Shown here piece by piece: positions 8,191-16,764 of a DNA stretch of 33,108 nt. Under the pieces are notes generated by a model that was not told the DNA's origin, searched no databases, and worked only from the letters and a program-made list of their open reading frames with translations. Source of the stretch: Phycisphaerae bacterium (GTDB lineage: Bacteria; Planctomycetota; Phycisphaerae; Sedimentisphaerales; Anaerobacaceae); NCBI GenBank assembly GCA_030604525.1, contig JAUVVQ010000026.1, positions 1 to 33,108 of the forward strand. The letters are read 5' to 3'. Both the position numbers and the translations under genes were made by a program. How positions within the stretch are numbered: position 1 is the first letter of the stretch; the number at the start of each line of letters is the position of its first letter.

Positions 8191-8949
8191 TTGAAAGCTA
8201 AACAAAAAACAAGAGAACAAGCCGGCCCCTCCGTCCCGGCATATATCGTTACATTCTCTGATATGGTTACACTCCTGCTGACATTCTTCGTCATGCTGCT
8301 TAGCTTAGCTCAAACTCAAGAAGAAAAACTGTTTTACCAGGGACAAGAATCTTTCTTCAGCAATATCAATAATTATGGACTCGGTATGCTGCAGGGGAAA
8401 AATATGAAAATCGAACTCGGACAACTCGGAATCAAATATCCAATCAAAAAACCGGATAAAGATTTCAAAGGCAGAACCATAGATGAAAGAAATGAACAAC
8501 ACAGACGCATAATTAAAAAACTTACCGCCTCTATGCATATTATGCCTTTGCAAATCATCGGACAAAAAGCAAGTTTAACCATAACCAACATCAAATTCCC
8601 TCCCGGCAGCGCAACGCTCGACGAAAAAGCAAAAACATTCTTAACAAACTTTCTTTCCGACTTAAAACAAACTGAATCGCTGCAACCTCTCACTCTCTAC
8701 ATCCTCGCTTTAGCTCCTGAAGAACCATCACAAAAAAAACAATGGTATCTTTCTGCCGAAAGAGCAAAATCCGTCTCTGACTTCCTCAAAAAAAACCGGC
8801 CCCAAAACTCAAACTGGTACATCTATTCCTGGGGTGCCGGCCCCGGCGGCGAATGGGTAAATGATAACAGCCCATTAGCAAAAAACGCTCAAATCTTCAT
8901 CGCTACTATAAGACCATCGAACACAAAATCAACCAGAACCTTTTATTAA
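8191..8949 (+). CDS. Second MotB-like stator protein
   Basis: A second MotB: AYIVTFSDMVTLLLTFFVMLL is the membrane segment. I chose the TTG at 8191 because GGAG at 8178-8181 lies nine bases before it, and because it places the ion-binding aspartate at residue 24, exactly as in the first copy; a GTG at 8176 is the alternative. The C-terminal part is a remote OmpA-like domain: WYLSAERAKSVSDFLKK resembles the helix, but the usual peptidoglycan-binding Asp and Arg are not seen (the NRR position reads NAQ). The product is 252 residues. The two copies are clearly divergent from each other, so this is not a recent duplication. Confidence 0.88.
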   Translation: MKAKQKTREQAGPSVPAYIVTFSDMVTLLLTFFVMLLSLAQTQEEKLFYQGQESFFSNINNYGLGMLQGKNMKIELGQLGIKYPIKKPDKDFKGRTIDERNEQHRRIIKKLTASMHIMPLQIIGQKASLTITNIKFPPGSATLDEKAKTFLTNFLSDLKQTESLQPLTLYILALAPEEPSQKKQWYLSAERAKSVSDFLKKNRPQNSNWYIYSWGAGPGGEWVNDNSPLAKNAQIFIATIRPSNTKSTRTFY

Positions 8950-9033
8950 AACTGTAAAACAGCACATCTTAATCGTAACTGAAAAGCTCTCACAAAATTG
9001 TAAAGTTTTTCGACATTACTACATATCCAACAC

Positions 9034-9149
9034 CAATTTTGCACCCCAAATACCCCCTGACAGCCCCCAAACACCTCTTTATTACTTCCGGCACGATATT
9101 TGCTCAATATCCATAGAATGTCCGTTGGTGCGGTAAAATAGCAAAATTG
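9034..9149 (+). repeat. Inverted repeat flanking the fliO sigma-54 promoter
   Basis: CAATTTTGC at 9034-9042 is matched exactly by GCAAAATTG at 9141-9149, placed on either side of the promoter at 9087-9104. The left arm is upstream of the predicted transcript start (about 9115), so this is more likely a DNA site than an RNA hairpin. A second, shorter pair, CACCAA (9031-9036) and TTGGTG (9125-9130), overlaps it. Either could bind the sigma-54 activator or a repressor; this is inference. Confidence 0.45.
9087..9104 (+). promoter_or_regulatory. Sigma-54 promoter for the fliO operon
   Basis: The sequence TCCGGCACGATATTTGCT has GG at 9090-9091 and GC at 9102-9103, exactly ten bases apart, and matches the -24/-12 consensus GGCACG-N4-TTGC. 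Transcription should begin near 9115, leaving a leader of about 59 bases before fliO. It would separately drive fliO-fliP-fliQ-fliR-flhB and the FlhA-like gene. Confidence 0.85.
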
Positions 9150-9173
9150 AAGACCCTTTTTTGAGCGTGATGC

Positions 9174-9641
9174 GTGGTCTCTTATAAAAACAAAATTGTT
9201 CTAATCTTATTGCTGTATGCCTTCGCTTGCCCGGCTACCGCCTTTTGCGCTGGAAATACTCCAAACTTCCCGGATAACTCGACACCTGACAAAACTAAAT
9301 CATTATTTACAAATGACACTAACTTCCCATTCAAAAAACCCGGCAGCTTCGGAAATAACGAATTGGTTTACAAATTTATCTTCTCCATATTTCTCGTCAT
9401 CGCTCTTGGTGCCATCGCTTTTTATCTCTCAAAAAAATTCGGCGCGAAAATAACTACATTAAGCGGGAAAAAAATAAAAATCATCGAAACCATATATCTC
9501 GGACAAAAAAAAACACTGCATCTGGTCAAAATCGGAAACAGAGAAATCCTCATCGGAAGCACTAACGAAAACATCTCTATGTTAGCCGATGTAACAGACG
9601 ATTCTGTTAACCTCTCTGAAAAAGAAAACGAAAACAATTAA
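9174..9641 (+). CDS. fliO: Flagellar biosynthesis protein FliO
   Basis: FliO assists assembly of the FliP export-gate ring. The 155-residue product begins with a signal-like hydrophobic stretch (residues 7-25, ending ACPATAFCAG), then a polar periplasmic segment, a membrane segment near 65-85 (FSIFLVIALGAIAFYLSKKF) and a cytoplasmic domain with the family pattern IIETIYLGQKKTLHLVKIG then REILIGST. The GTG at 9174 is the best start; an ATG four bases earlier is in another frame and stops after five codons. Only a weak GAG ribosome site is seen. fliP follows directly. Position and C-terminal motif make this secure despite low sequence conservation. Confidence 0.88.
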   Translation: MVSYKNKIVLILLLYAFACPATAFCAGNTPNFPDNSTPDKTKSLFTNDTNFPFKKPGSFGNNELVYKFIFSIFLVIALGAIAFYLSKKFGAKITTLSGKKIKIIETIYLGQKKTLHLVKIGNREILIGSTNENISMLADVTDDSVNLSEKENENN

Positions 9642-10520
9642 ATGAAAACGCTTTACAAAAAAAATATAATACTCTATGCAGTAATCTTTTTCTTTATAGC
9701 TCCGAACCTCAACATAGCACAGGAATCCGACCAGAGCTTGCAGTTAGATATCCCGGAGGAATTAAATCCTTCATCAATCCTGCAGAACGATTCAGAAACC
9801 AATCCCACAAAGGAAATCCAAAACTCTGTGCCAAATGTAACCGACCTGATAAACATCGTTGATAAAGCCACTTCGGAACAGGAAGGTTCAGCAGAATGGT
9901 CCACGCCCGTAAAACTCGTCATCATCTTCGGCGGCCTCGCTATCCTGCCAAGTCTGCTCGTCATGATGACATCTTTCACAAGAATCGTAATCGTTCTTGC
10001 CTTCGTAAGACGCGCACTTACTACACAAACCATCCCACCCACCATCGCAATAATCGGCCTGGCACTTTTCCTGACTCTATATACTATGGCTCCCACCATC
10101 GCTAAAATAAACGACTCCGCAATTCAACCATACCTGCAGGACAAAACAGATTTCTCCACCGCAGGGACAAATGCCGCCAACTGTATGAAGGAATTTATGC
10201 TAAAACAATGCAGAGAAAACGAGCTGGCTCTATTCGTCAAAATGGCAAAAATCAAAAAGCCCAAAACTCCTATGGATATCGGTTTACACATCGTCATACC
10301 TGCATTCATCATCAGCGAATTCAGAACAGCTTTCGAAATAGGATGTCTGCTCTTCATACCATTCCTGCTCGTTGACCTTGCTGTCGCAAGTGTCCTTCTA
10401 AGTGCGGGTATGATGATGCTGCCGCCCACTATGATATCTCTGCCTCTCAAATTAATCCTCTTCATTCTCGTCGACGGATGGACTCTGTTAGCAAAAGGAC
10501 TAAGTCTCGGTTTCAGATAA
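9642..10520 (+). CDS. fliP: Flagellar export-gate protein FliP
   Basis: FliP forms the core of the type III export channel with FliQ and FliR. The product has an N-terminal signal peptide (about residues 8-26), an unusually long polar stretch to about residue 88, then the family core: VIIFGGLAILPSLLVMMTSF, FTRIVIVLAFVRRAL, TPMDIGLHIVIPAFIISE and the C-terminal SAGMMMLPPTMISLPLKLIL. At 292 residues it is longer than the usual 240-250 because of the N-terminal insert. The ATG directly follows the fliO stop with no ribosome site, suggesting coupled translation. Confidence 0.97.
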   Translation: MKTLYKKNIILYAVIFFFIAPNLNIAQESDQSLQLDIPEELNPSSILQNDSETNPTKEIQNSVPNVTDLINIVDKATSEQEGSAEWSTPVKLVIIFGGLAILPSLLVMMTSFTRIVIVLAFVRRALTTQTIPPTIAIIGLALFLTLYTMAPTIAKINDSAIQPYLQDKTDFSTAGTNAANCMKEFMLKQCRENELALFVKMAKIKKPKTPMDIGLHIVIPAFIISEFRTAFEIGCLLFIPFLLVDLAVASVLLSAGMMMLPPTMISLPLKLILFILVDGWTLLAKGLSLGFR

Positions 10521-10547
10521 TTCCAGCATCTTACAGGGAGCTAAAAT

Positions 10548-10817
10548 ATGGATAGTGCCTTTGTTCTATATCTCGGACGACACACACTGGAGACCACACT
10601 GCTATTAGTCGCACCACTGCTCATAATTTCACTCGCCGTCGGTCTTATTGTAACTTTACTCCAGGCCGTTACTTCCATTAGAGATATGACATTAACCATC
10701 GTACCAAAACTGCTGGCTATGGGTATCGCCCTGCTGCTATTCGGAAACTGGATGCTGCAAATCGTCCTGAAATTTACAGCCGAAGTCTTCAGCTATATAC
10801 AAAACATCGGACAATAA
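10548..10817 (+). CDS. fliQ: Flagellar export-gate protein FliQ
   Basis: FliQ is a small export-gate subunit with two membrane helices. The 89-residue product shows the family pattern: LLLVAPLLIISLAVGLIVTL, LLQAVTSIRDMTLTIVPKLL (including the TSI.(E/D)MTL.F(I/V)PK motif) and a second helix ALLLFGNWMLQIVLKF. The length is typical. GGGAG lies upstream of the ATG. fliR follows three bases after the stop, keeping the standard fliP-Q-R order. Confidence 0.96.
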   Translation: MDSAFVLYLGRHTLETTLLLVAPLLIISLAVGLIVTLLQAVTSIRDMTLTIVPKLLAMGIALLLFGNWMLQIVLKFTAEVFSYIQNIGQ

Positions 10818-10820
10818 TTT

Positions 10821-11573
10821 ATGGACCTCATCATCGAAAAAATGCTCGGATTCGCTCTCGTGCTGACAAGACTCTCAGCTTTCGTAATAATGCTCCCCGT
10901 CTTCAACTGGAAAATCATCCCCGTAAGAATAAAAATCGCTATGACCATACTTTTATCTATCTTCTTCTCGATGATTTTCCCTTTCAACATCGATACCAAA
11001 TCCATCCCCCCACTTGAAGCTATGTTGATGATGATTAACGAAGCAATCTACGGGCTGGCTCTCGGACTGATCATAAATATAGTTTTCTCAACCGTTAGAT
11101 TCGCTGGAAACATCGTCGAAAGACAAATGGGACTTGGTATCATCCAGGCCATAAACCCAATGACAGGAAAACGAGCAAGAGCACTTGCTACGCTTTGGGA
11201 AGTAATCTTCATTATGCTCTTCTTAGCCGCAAACGGACACCATTTGTTCTTGCTCGTTATTTCAAGAAGTTACGACACTTTTCCCGCTGGAACTATTCCA
11301 ACTATACCGGTTCTGCTCGAAGGTGTAACCAAATCCGGCTCAATTATGTTCATTGCCGGTTTAAGAATCGCTGCACCAATCTTAGCTGCTTTTATCCTTA
11401 TGACTATCGTATTAGCTATCCTGGCTCGAATCGTGCCGGAAATGAATATCCTCTTTATCAGTCTGACCATAAGGACCGGACTCGGACTCCTGATGGCCGT
11501 TATCTTCCTGCCGTTTATTAATACCTTTGTTGGTGAATTCGCCGACTGGATGGGAAAAATATTGCCTTTGTAA
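10821..11573 (+). CDS. fliR: Flagellar export-gate protein FliR
   Basis: FliR is the single-copy export-gate subunit that packs against FliP and FliQ. The 250-residue product is mostly hydrophobic, with about six membrane segments, and carries the family motifs LTRLSAFVIMLPVF near the start, EAIYGLALGLIINIVF, the RQMGLGIIQAINPMTG segment and ALWEVIFIMLFLAANGHHL. The length is normal. There is no clear ribosome site; the start lies three bases after fliQ, consistent with coupling. Confidence 0.95.
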   Translation: MDLIIEKMLGFALVLTRLSAFVIMLPVFNWKIIPVRIKIAMTILLSIFFSMIFPFNIDTKSIPPLEAMLMMINEAIYGLALGLIINIVFSTVRFAGNIVERQMGLGIIQAINPMTGKRARALATLWEVIFIMLFLAANGHHLFLLVISRSYDTFPAGTIPTIPVLLEGVTKSGSIMFIAGLRIAAPILAAFILMTIVLAILARIVPEMNILFISLTIRTGLGLLMAVIFLPFINTFVGEFADWMGKILPL

Positions 11574-11609
11574 AAAAATAAATTCGAAAATCTGATAGCT
11601 TAAAAAACT

Positions 11610-12683
11610 ATGTCTGAACAAGAAAAACCAGCCGCAGAAAAAACTGAACAACCAACTCAGCGAAAGCTCAAAAAGGCACGCAAAAAAGGACAAGTGCCGA
11701 AAAGTGAGGAACTGCCATCCGTCCTAATCCTCTTGATGTTATCCGTTGCCCTCGCCATTATCGCACCAAAATTCCTCGAGTGGTTCTCCACGCAAATAAA
11801 AATGACAGCGTCCGCAAACACCGCCCCCCTACAGAGTTCAACAGCTTTTATCCATTTCATAAACACAAAATTAATGAATCTTACAGTCCTTATCGTACCA
11901 GTCTTCAGCCTGCTATTCGCCGGTGCCGTCCTCGCAAATGTCGTCGTCAGCGGACTCAACATCTCTTCAGAACCGGTAAAACCTAAATGGGAATCTATCA
12001 ATCCGATAAATGGCGCCAAAAAACTGATAAACGCAAAGTCTTTTGTTAGACTCGGGTTGTCAATATTAAAATTAATCATCGTCACGCTCATAATCTTCTT
12101 CTACCTCAGAAACAAATTAGACACCCTCGAAAGTCTCAGATGGGCATGGACAAATCAGATTTTAATTAGTATCGCAAAAATAACCTTCGGACTTATACTC
12201 CGAGTCGTCGCTGCTCTGCTCATCGTAGCTATCGCTGACGTTCTCTATCAAAAATTCAAACACACACACGACCTCAAAATGACAAAGCAGGAAGTAAAAG
12301 AAGAACGAAAAGAAACAGAAGGTTCCCCGGAGCTGAAAACAAGAATACGTAAAACTCAAATCCAGATGGCTATGCAAAGAATACGGCAGGAAGTGCCGAA
12401 AGCAAGCGTCGTCCTCGTTAACCCGACTCACTATGCCATCGCTTTAAAATATGAAGCAAAAACAATGGAATCTCCTATCCTCGTTGCAAAAGGAGCAGGC
12501 TATATCGCTGAAAAAATAAGAGAAATTGCAAGGGCATACGGCGTACCAATTGTCAGAAAACCGGAATTAACAAGAACTTTATACTCAACTGTAAAACCGG
12601 GTGAACCAATTCCTCAAAACCTCTATATGGCCGTCGCTGAAGTCCTCGCTATGATTTACCGAATGAAGCAGAAAAAACATTAA
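11610..12683 (+). CDS. flhB: Flagellar export switch protein FlhB
   Basis: FlhB switches export from hook-type to filament-type substrates by cutting itself. The 357-residue product starts with the family signature EKTEQPTQRKLKKARKKGQ, has four membrane segments, and ends in a cytoplasmic domain with the self-cleavage site Asn-Pro-Thr-His at residues 271-274 (within SVVLVNPTHYAIALKY). All key residues are intact, so the switch should work. The ATG has no obvious ribosome site and lies 36 bases after fliR. FliK, the hook-length ruler that normally triggers FlhB, is not encoded in this window. Confidence 0.97.
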   Translation: MSEQEKPAAEKTEQPTQRKLKKARKKGQVPKSEELPSVLILLMLSVALAIIAPKFLEWFSTQIKMTASANTAPLQSSTAFIHFINTKLMNLTVLIVPVFSLLFAGAVLANVVVSGLNISSEPVKPKWESINPINGAKKLINAKSFVRLGLSILKLIIVTLIIFFYLRNKLDTLESLRWAWTNQILISIAKITFGLILRVVAALLIVAIADVLYQKFKHTHDLKMTKQEVKEERKETEGSPELKTRIRKTQIQMAMQRIRQEVPKASVVLVNPTHYAIALKYEAKTMESPILVAKGAGYIAEKIREIARAYGVPIVRKPELTRTLYSTVKPGEPIPQNLYMAVAEVLAMIYRMKQKKH

Positions 12684-12685
12684 AA

Positions 12686-14338
12686 ATGTTCGTGAACTGT
12701 AAAATAAATTCAAATTTAAACGAAGACGCTGAGTTAAACACCAGCTTCTCTAAAGCAAATCTAATACCTCTGGCAGGTATTTTATCCGTCTTATCCGCTC
12801 TTCTGTTCCCTGTATCAACGCACATAATTGACGTCCTTATAATATTCAACTTATCCCTGACCGCCGCATTACTTCTTATAACCTACCGCGCCAACACCGC
12901 CGCTGAGCTCACTGGATTCCCACTCCTGGCCGCTTTAGCTACAATGCTCAGAATCTACCTCATTGTAACCTGCTGCCGACTCATCCTCACTAACCAGAAC
13001 TTCGGAACTATCATTGCTGTCTTCAACAAAAACATCATCACCGAAAGCGCCATCCTCTCAATCTTCTTATTCACTGCTGCATCCATCGTTATTTTTACCG
13101 CTATCTGCAAGGCCGCAAAGGACACCTCCAAAATCGCCTGGGACTTCAATTTAAACATCTTCCCAAAAGCAAAAAACAAAATTCAAAACGAATTTCATTC
13201 CGGCATAATCAACGAAAAAAAAGCCCAAAAGCAAACTGATAAAATCCTCCAGGAAAGTAAATTCTACATCGCTATGGATGCACTCGCCAAACTCAATCTC
13301 TCCGATGCCGTCATTGAGCTGGTCGCTATTCTCGTTAGCATATCGGGGGCAATCCTACTGGCAACAACCGGTAAAATGCCGCCCGACGCCTCCCTGAAAA
13401 CATATTTCGCACTCACCATCGGTGCAATAATAATTGTGTTGATACCCGCTCTAATCACAACTATCGCCTCAAAAATCCTCGTAAGAAAAACATACCTCAA
13501 CCTCGATAACTTCAATGAAAACCACAGCCAAAAAAACAATAACCACTCACGAAATCAAAACTCCTCCAACAACAATGCTGACTCTCAAGAACACCAGCCC
13601 GAAAACAATCACGACTCAAAACAACAAAACATGAAATCAAACAACTACTCAACCACAATAATCCATCCCGATTCATACATCCCCACCGAAAATAGCCGAA
13701 TAAAAGACCTCCAATGGTCTGATGAAAACAGCCAACAAACCAATTCGAAACTCTGGTCCTGCAAAAAAATTAAAAACAATTACAAGGCATTTGCAAAAAT
13801 CCTTCAAAACCAAACCTTGAATCCTCACCAATCAATCCTGATGGCCGCCGCAAACAGCAAAGAGCTGCCTGTCACCATCCCCGTAAATACCGCAATCCAT
13901 CTCGCCAAAATGAACCAAAAAACCCTCCTCATAGACCTCGACACCAAAAGAAATGCAGTCGCCGAAGTATTCGAAATCCCAAAAACAATACCAACAAAAC
14001 ATCCAGCAAAAGAAGCAATCCCTATAAAGTGCATCGGAATAAAAAATCTCTGGATTTATCCCGCCGATTTGATAACCGGAACCGAATCCGGAAACCAGAA
14101 CATACAAAGCGAAAAACTTACAAAGTTAATCAAAGAAGCAAAAACCGAATTCGACTACATCCTCATTTACGCCCCGTTGCCAAATCAACTGGGAAACCCA
14201 GGCGAAATTGCCAAATCAATCAACTCAGCTATCATCTTCGGAACGGAAAACAATCCCCCCTCTAAACTAAAAAACATCCTGAATCAAACACACTGCATCA
14301 TCCTGACACCGGAAATATTTACAGAAACCCCCAGCTAA
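12686..14338 (+). CDS. FlhA-like membrane domain fused to a degenerate MinD/BY-kinase-like domain
   Basis: This 550-residue protein sits where flhA is expected, two bases after flhB. Residues about 20-272 align along the whole FlhA membrane domain: TM1-2, ATMLRIYLIVTCCRLIL, the loop FYIAMDALAKLNLSDAV and the final TYFALTIGAIIIVLIPALIT. Residues important in FlhA are changed: the positions of Salmonella Lys203 and Asp208 read Ala162 and Gln167, and the GDG of the last segment reads GAI. After an Asn/Gln/His-rich linker (about 275-325), the FlhA cytoplasmic domain is missing. Instead, residues about 355-540 resemble BY-kinase/MinD ATPases (SILMAAAN; KTLLIDLDTKRN; FDYILIYAP). There the P-loop is lost (KELPVT) and the Walker B Asp is Tyr495. 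It is probably not a working FlhA or ATPase; its role is unknown. Confidence 0.8.
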   Translation: MFVNCKINSNLNEDAELNTSFSKANLIPLAGILSVLSALLFPVSTHIIDVLIIFNLSLTAALLLITYRANTAAELTGFPLLAALATMLRIYLIVTCCRLILTNQNFGTIIAVFNKNIITESAILSIFLFTAASIVIFTAICKAAKDTSKIAWDFNLNIFPKAKNKIQNEFHSGIINEKKAQKQTDKILQESKFYIAMDALAKLNLSDAVIELVAILVSISGAILLATTGKMPPDASLKTYFALTIGAIIIVLIPALITTIASKILVRKTYLNLDNFNENHSQKNNNHSRNQNSSNNNADSQEHQPENNHDSKQQNMKSNNYSTTIIHPDSYIPTENSRIKDLQWSDENSQQTNSKLWSCKKIKNNYKAFAKILQNQTLNPHQSILMAAANSKELPVTIPVNTAIHLAKMNQKTLLIDLDTKRNAVAEVFEIPKTIPTKHPAKEAIPIKCIGIKNLWIYPADLITGTESGNQNIQSEKLTKLIKEAKTEFDYILIYAPLPNQLGNPGEIAKSINSAIIFGTENNPPSKLKNILNQTHCIILTPEIFTETPS

Positions 14339-14367
14339 AACAGAAAAACACTTAAGCAATACCATCC

Positions 14368-16764
14368 CTACAAATTTGAGCTGACAAGTTGATTGAGCAT
14401 ATTAACCAATGCCATTTGTTGCTGCAATGCCGCTAACGTAGTCTCTAATCGGGCATATTTGAGAGTAAGTCTTTCTTGAATCCTGTCAAGACGGTCTTGT
14501 TCATCCTTAATATCATCCTCTATGCGGTCAATCTTGCCGCTGACTGCATCGGAGGAAACAGCCAACTGGCCCGTCTCGTTATCAAGCAGCTCATCCAGAA
14601 TATCTTCAAGTCTTCCGCCGCAGCCCTGTTTCACTCTCACAGTATCTGTATATGTCCCGTCAGCGCTCAAATCCACTGTAAGCTGAAGTCCGTTCTCAGG
14701 ATGCAAAGGTCCGCTGCCATCGTCCGCAAAGGTGCTGTCGCCTCTTACAAGATTCTCACTCCACGTCGCATCACGCCAGGTTGATTCACTCGATAACTTT
14801 ATTTTTGCGCTCGTAATCACTCCACCTAATACCACCACCTCAACATCATAAATCCCCGCCGTCGTGTATTTATCGCTTGCCCCATAAAACTCTACCACAT
14901 CTCCGTCAGTCTCTCCAACCGCCTGAGCACCAAGCAAATTCACCACCGCATTATAATCCTCGCTGATAGCATTCTCAAGCTCATCGCTGTCAAGCTCCAT
15001 CATCCTTTCACCGTTAATCGTAATTCCTATATCGCTGGCCTGATAAAATGTATCCGACTGTCCGTTAAAACCGGGTACCACACCCGAAAAAGGATTCCGT
15101 ATCTGTTCATCTATATAACCAAGCGCTATCTCAGACGCCAGTATCCCCATCTGCTTCTTCTCTTCAATATAACCCGTCTTCTCTTTCACAAAACTCACAA
15201 GGTCATTAAAAGCCGAAATAACAGATTGTATCTTGGTCTTTATCGCTGCCGTGTTTTTCGTTACGCCAACCTTCACGGTCTCTCCTGCCGCGGTAACATC
15301 ATGGAAACTCAAAGTAACGCCCGCTATCGCATCCGTAATCGTATTGGAATTGTTACTTATCCATTCATAGCGACCCTGCGTCGTCTCCGTAATCGACGAG
15401 CCGGACTGACTCGCTCCCGTCAGACTGCTGAAATCAAAACTCAGCATATTAACGTCACCCTCCGTCTGGGCAAAAGTAAATATCAATCCGCCTCCAACAG
15501 GGTTAGTATCAAGACTGTCGCCGCTCACCGTTATATCATCAGAATCTACCGTTGAGAGCGCCTCCAAAGCGGTCTGTATCTCAGACGTCGTCGCATTGTA
15601 AGAGATGGCGCTTGTCGTCTGGCCTCCATAGCTCAGCGTAAACGTCCCGCCTGTCGCCGCTGCATCAGGCGTTAGGGTCTGAACCTCCTGTACCACGGGC
15701 GGATAATTATCCACTCGTATCTTCGAGTTCTGAGCCGATTGTGTCTGGACAAAAGTAGATGGGGCTAAATCCGCAATATCCGCTGTCGTACCGCCTCCCT
15801 GCGTCACCTGGCTGATAGTCCCAATATCAAGCAACGTCGTGCCGGAACCGGCGTTATATGTCAAATTAAACTCCATCTGACTCGTCCCGCACGTATCATC
15901 CGTCAGCTTAATCTTTCCATCAGATATATAAGCCGTCGCAGTCTCGCCATACGCAGAATCTATCGCATTAAGCAATTGCTCAATAGTGCTGTTCTCTGTA
16001 ACATCAAAATTCTGACTTACAGATGTCCCGTCATGCTGTTTCCCGCTGACAGTTATATAAGCTCCATCACCAACCCCCAGCGTCCCGCTGAACTGGTCAA
16101 GTTCCGTAATCTTGGTGGTCAGCCGGGCATTGTCACTGTCGTCGGTCAAAGAACTATCCATCCCCCACAATTCCGTATCGCTCGTATTGACTGATATCGC
16201 GTAATTCTCTCCGGCATCCTCCCCGCTTAGCATTAAATGATACTTCCCTCCCTGATATAGAAGACTGGCCGTAACCCCAGGATTGTTCTCATCATTATTA
16301 ATCAAATTTACTAAATCTTCTAATGTCGTCTCATTATCTACCGTTGTTATAACACGCTCCCGGTTATTATATGAATAAATGAAATTGCCGCCTCCCACAA
16401 AATCAGTCTTATAATTAAAACTCGATTCGTCCTGCAGCCAGGTCTCCGTCGTCGCCAATTGATTCACCTCTATCGTATGGGAACCCGCACTCGCATTAGA
16501 AGATGCGCTAAGCGTCACTATATCCGAATCGCTTGTGCTCGTCTTAAATGTCTCCAGACCATCGGCATCGGATATCGAACTTACTGCAGACTTCAACGCA
16601 CTTACCTTCCCCTCCAAAGCACTAATAGCTGTACTTTGGTCTTCATACTCGATTTTATCCAGTTGATAATTGGCAAGTCTTCGGCCGTTGACCGCCATTA
16701 ACTGCTCAACAATCCTGCTCGTATCAATTCCGGATAATATACCCGGAAGATTTACTGTCGCCAT
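14368..16764 (-). CDS. fliD: Flagellar filament cap protein FliD, enlarged
   Basis: FliD caps the filament and guides flagellin assembly. The N-terminus (LPGILSGIDTSRIVEQLMAV) and C-terminus (a coiled coil ending QQQMALVNMLNQLVSSNL) are typical. At 798 residues it is much longer than the usual 450-650. Two parts of the outer region stand out: residues about 214-305 resemble a stretch of FlgE from this same window, and residues about 353-450 (GGTFTLSYGGQTTSAISYNA; IQTALEAL) look like a repeat module common in large surface proteins. The ATG follows AGGTAG. It is the last gene of the minus block and ends 29 bases from the convergent FlhA-like gene. No fliS follows it. Confidence 0.94.
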   Translation of the reverse strand: MATVNLPGILSGIDTSRIVEQLMAVNGRRLANYQLDKIEYEDQSTAISALEGKVSALKSAVSSISDADGLETFKTSTSDSDIVTLSASSNASAGSHTIEVNQLATTETWLQDESSFNYKTDFVGGGNFIYSYNNRERVITTVDNETTLEDLVNLINNDENNPGVTASLLYQGGKYHLMLSGEDAGENYAISVNTSDTELWGMDSSLTDDSDNARLTTKITELDQFSGTLGVGDGAYITVSGKQHDGTSVSQNFDVTENSTIEQLLNAIDSAYGETATAYISDGKIKLTDDTCGTSQMEFNLTYNAGSGTTLLDIGTISQVTQGGGTTADIADLAPSTFVQTQSAQNSKIRVDNYPPVVQEVQTLTPDAAATGGTFTLSYGGQTTSAISYNATTSEIQTALEALSTVDSDDITVSGDSLDTNPVGGGLIFTFAQTEGDVNMLSFDFSSLTGASQSGSSITETTQGRYEWISNNSNTITDAIAGVTLSFHDVTAAGETVKVGVTKNTAAIKTKIQSVISAFNDLVSFVKEKTGYIEEKKQMGILASEIALGYIDEQIRNPFSGVVPGFNGQSDTFYQASDIGITINGERMMELDSDELENAISEDYNAVVNLLGAQAVGETDGDVVEFYGASDKYTTAGIYDVEVVVLGGVITSAKIKLSSESTWRDATWSENLVRGDSTFADDGSGPLHPENGLQLTVDLSADGTYTDTVRVKQGCGGRLEDILDELLDNETGQLAVSSDAVSGKIDRIEDDIKDEQDRLDRIQERLTLKYARLETTLAALQQQMALVNMLNQLVSSNL

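Larger units (their letters stand above)
8950..9173 (+). other. Gap between the two plus-strand operon halves
   Basis: These 224 bases hold no convincing gene. They contain a sigma-54 promoter (9087-9104) and an inverted repeat around it (9034-9149). Just after the motB stop, CTGT/ACAG form only a very short stem, so I see no good terminator. In many clusters fliL, fliM and fliN lie here; they are absent. Confidence 0.7.

Noticed and set aside
14339-14367. Two-way terminator between the convergent operons
   Set aside because: The 29-base gap has no stem of useful size.
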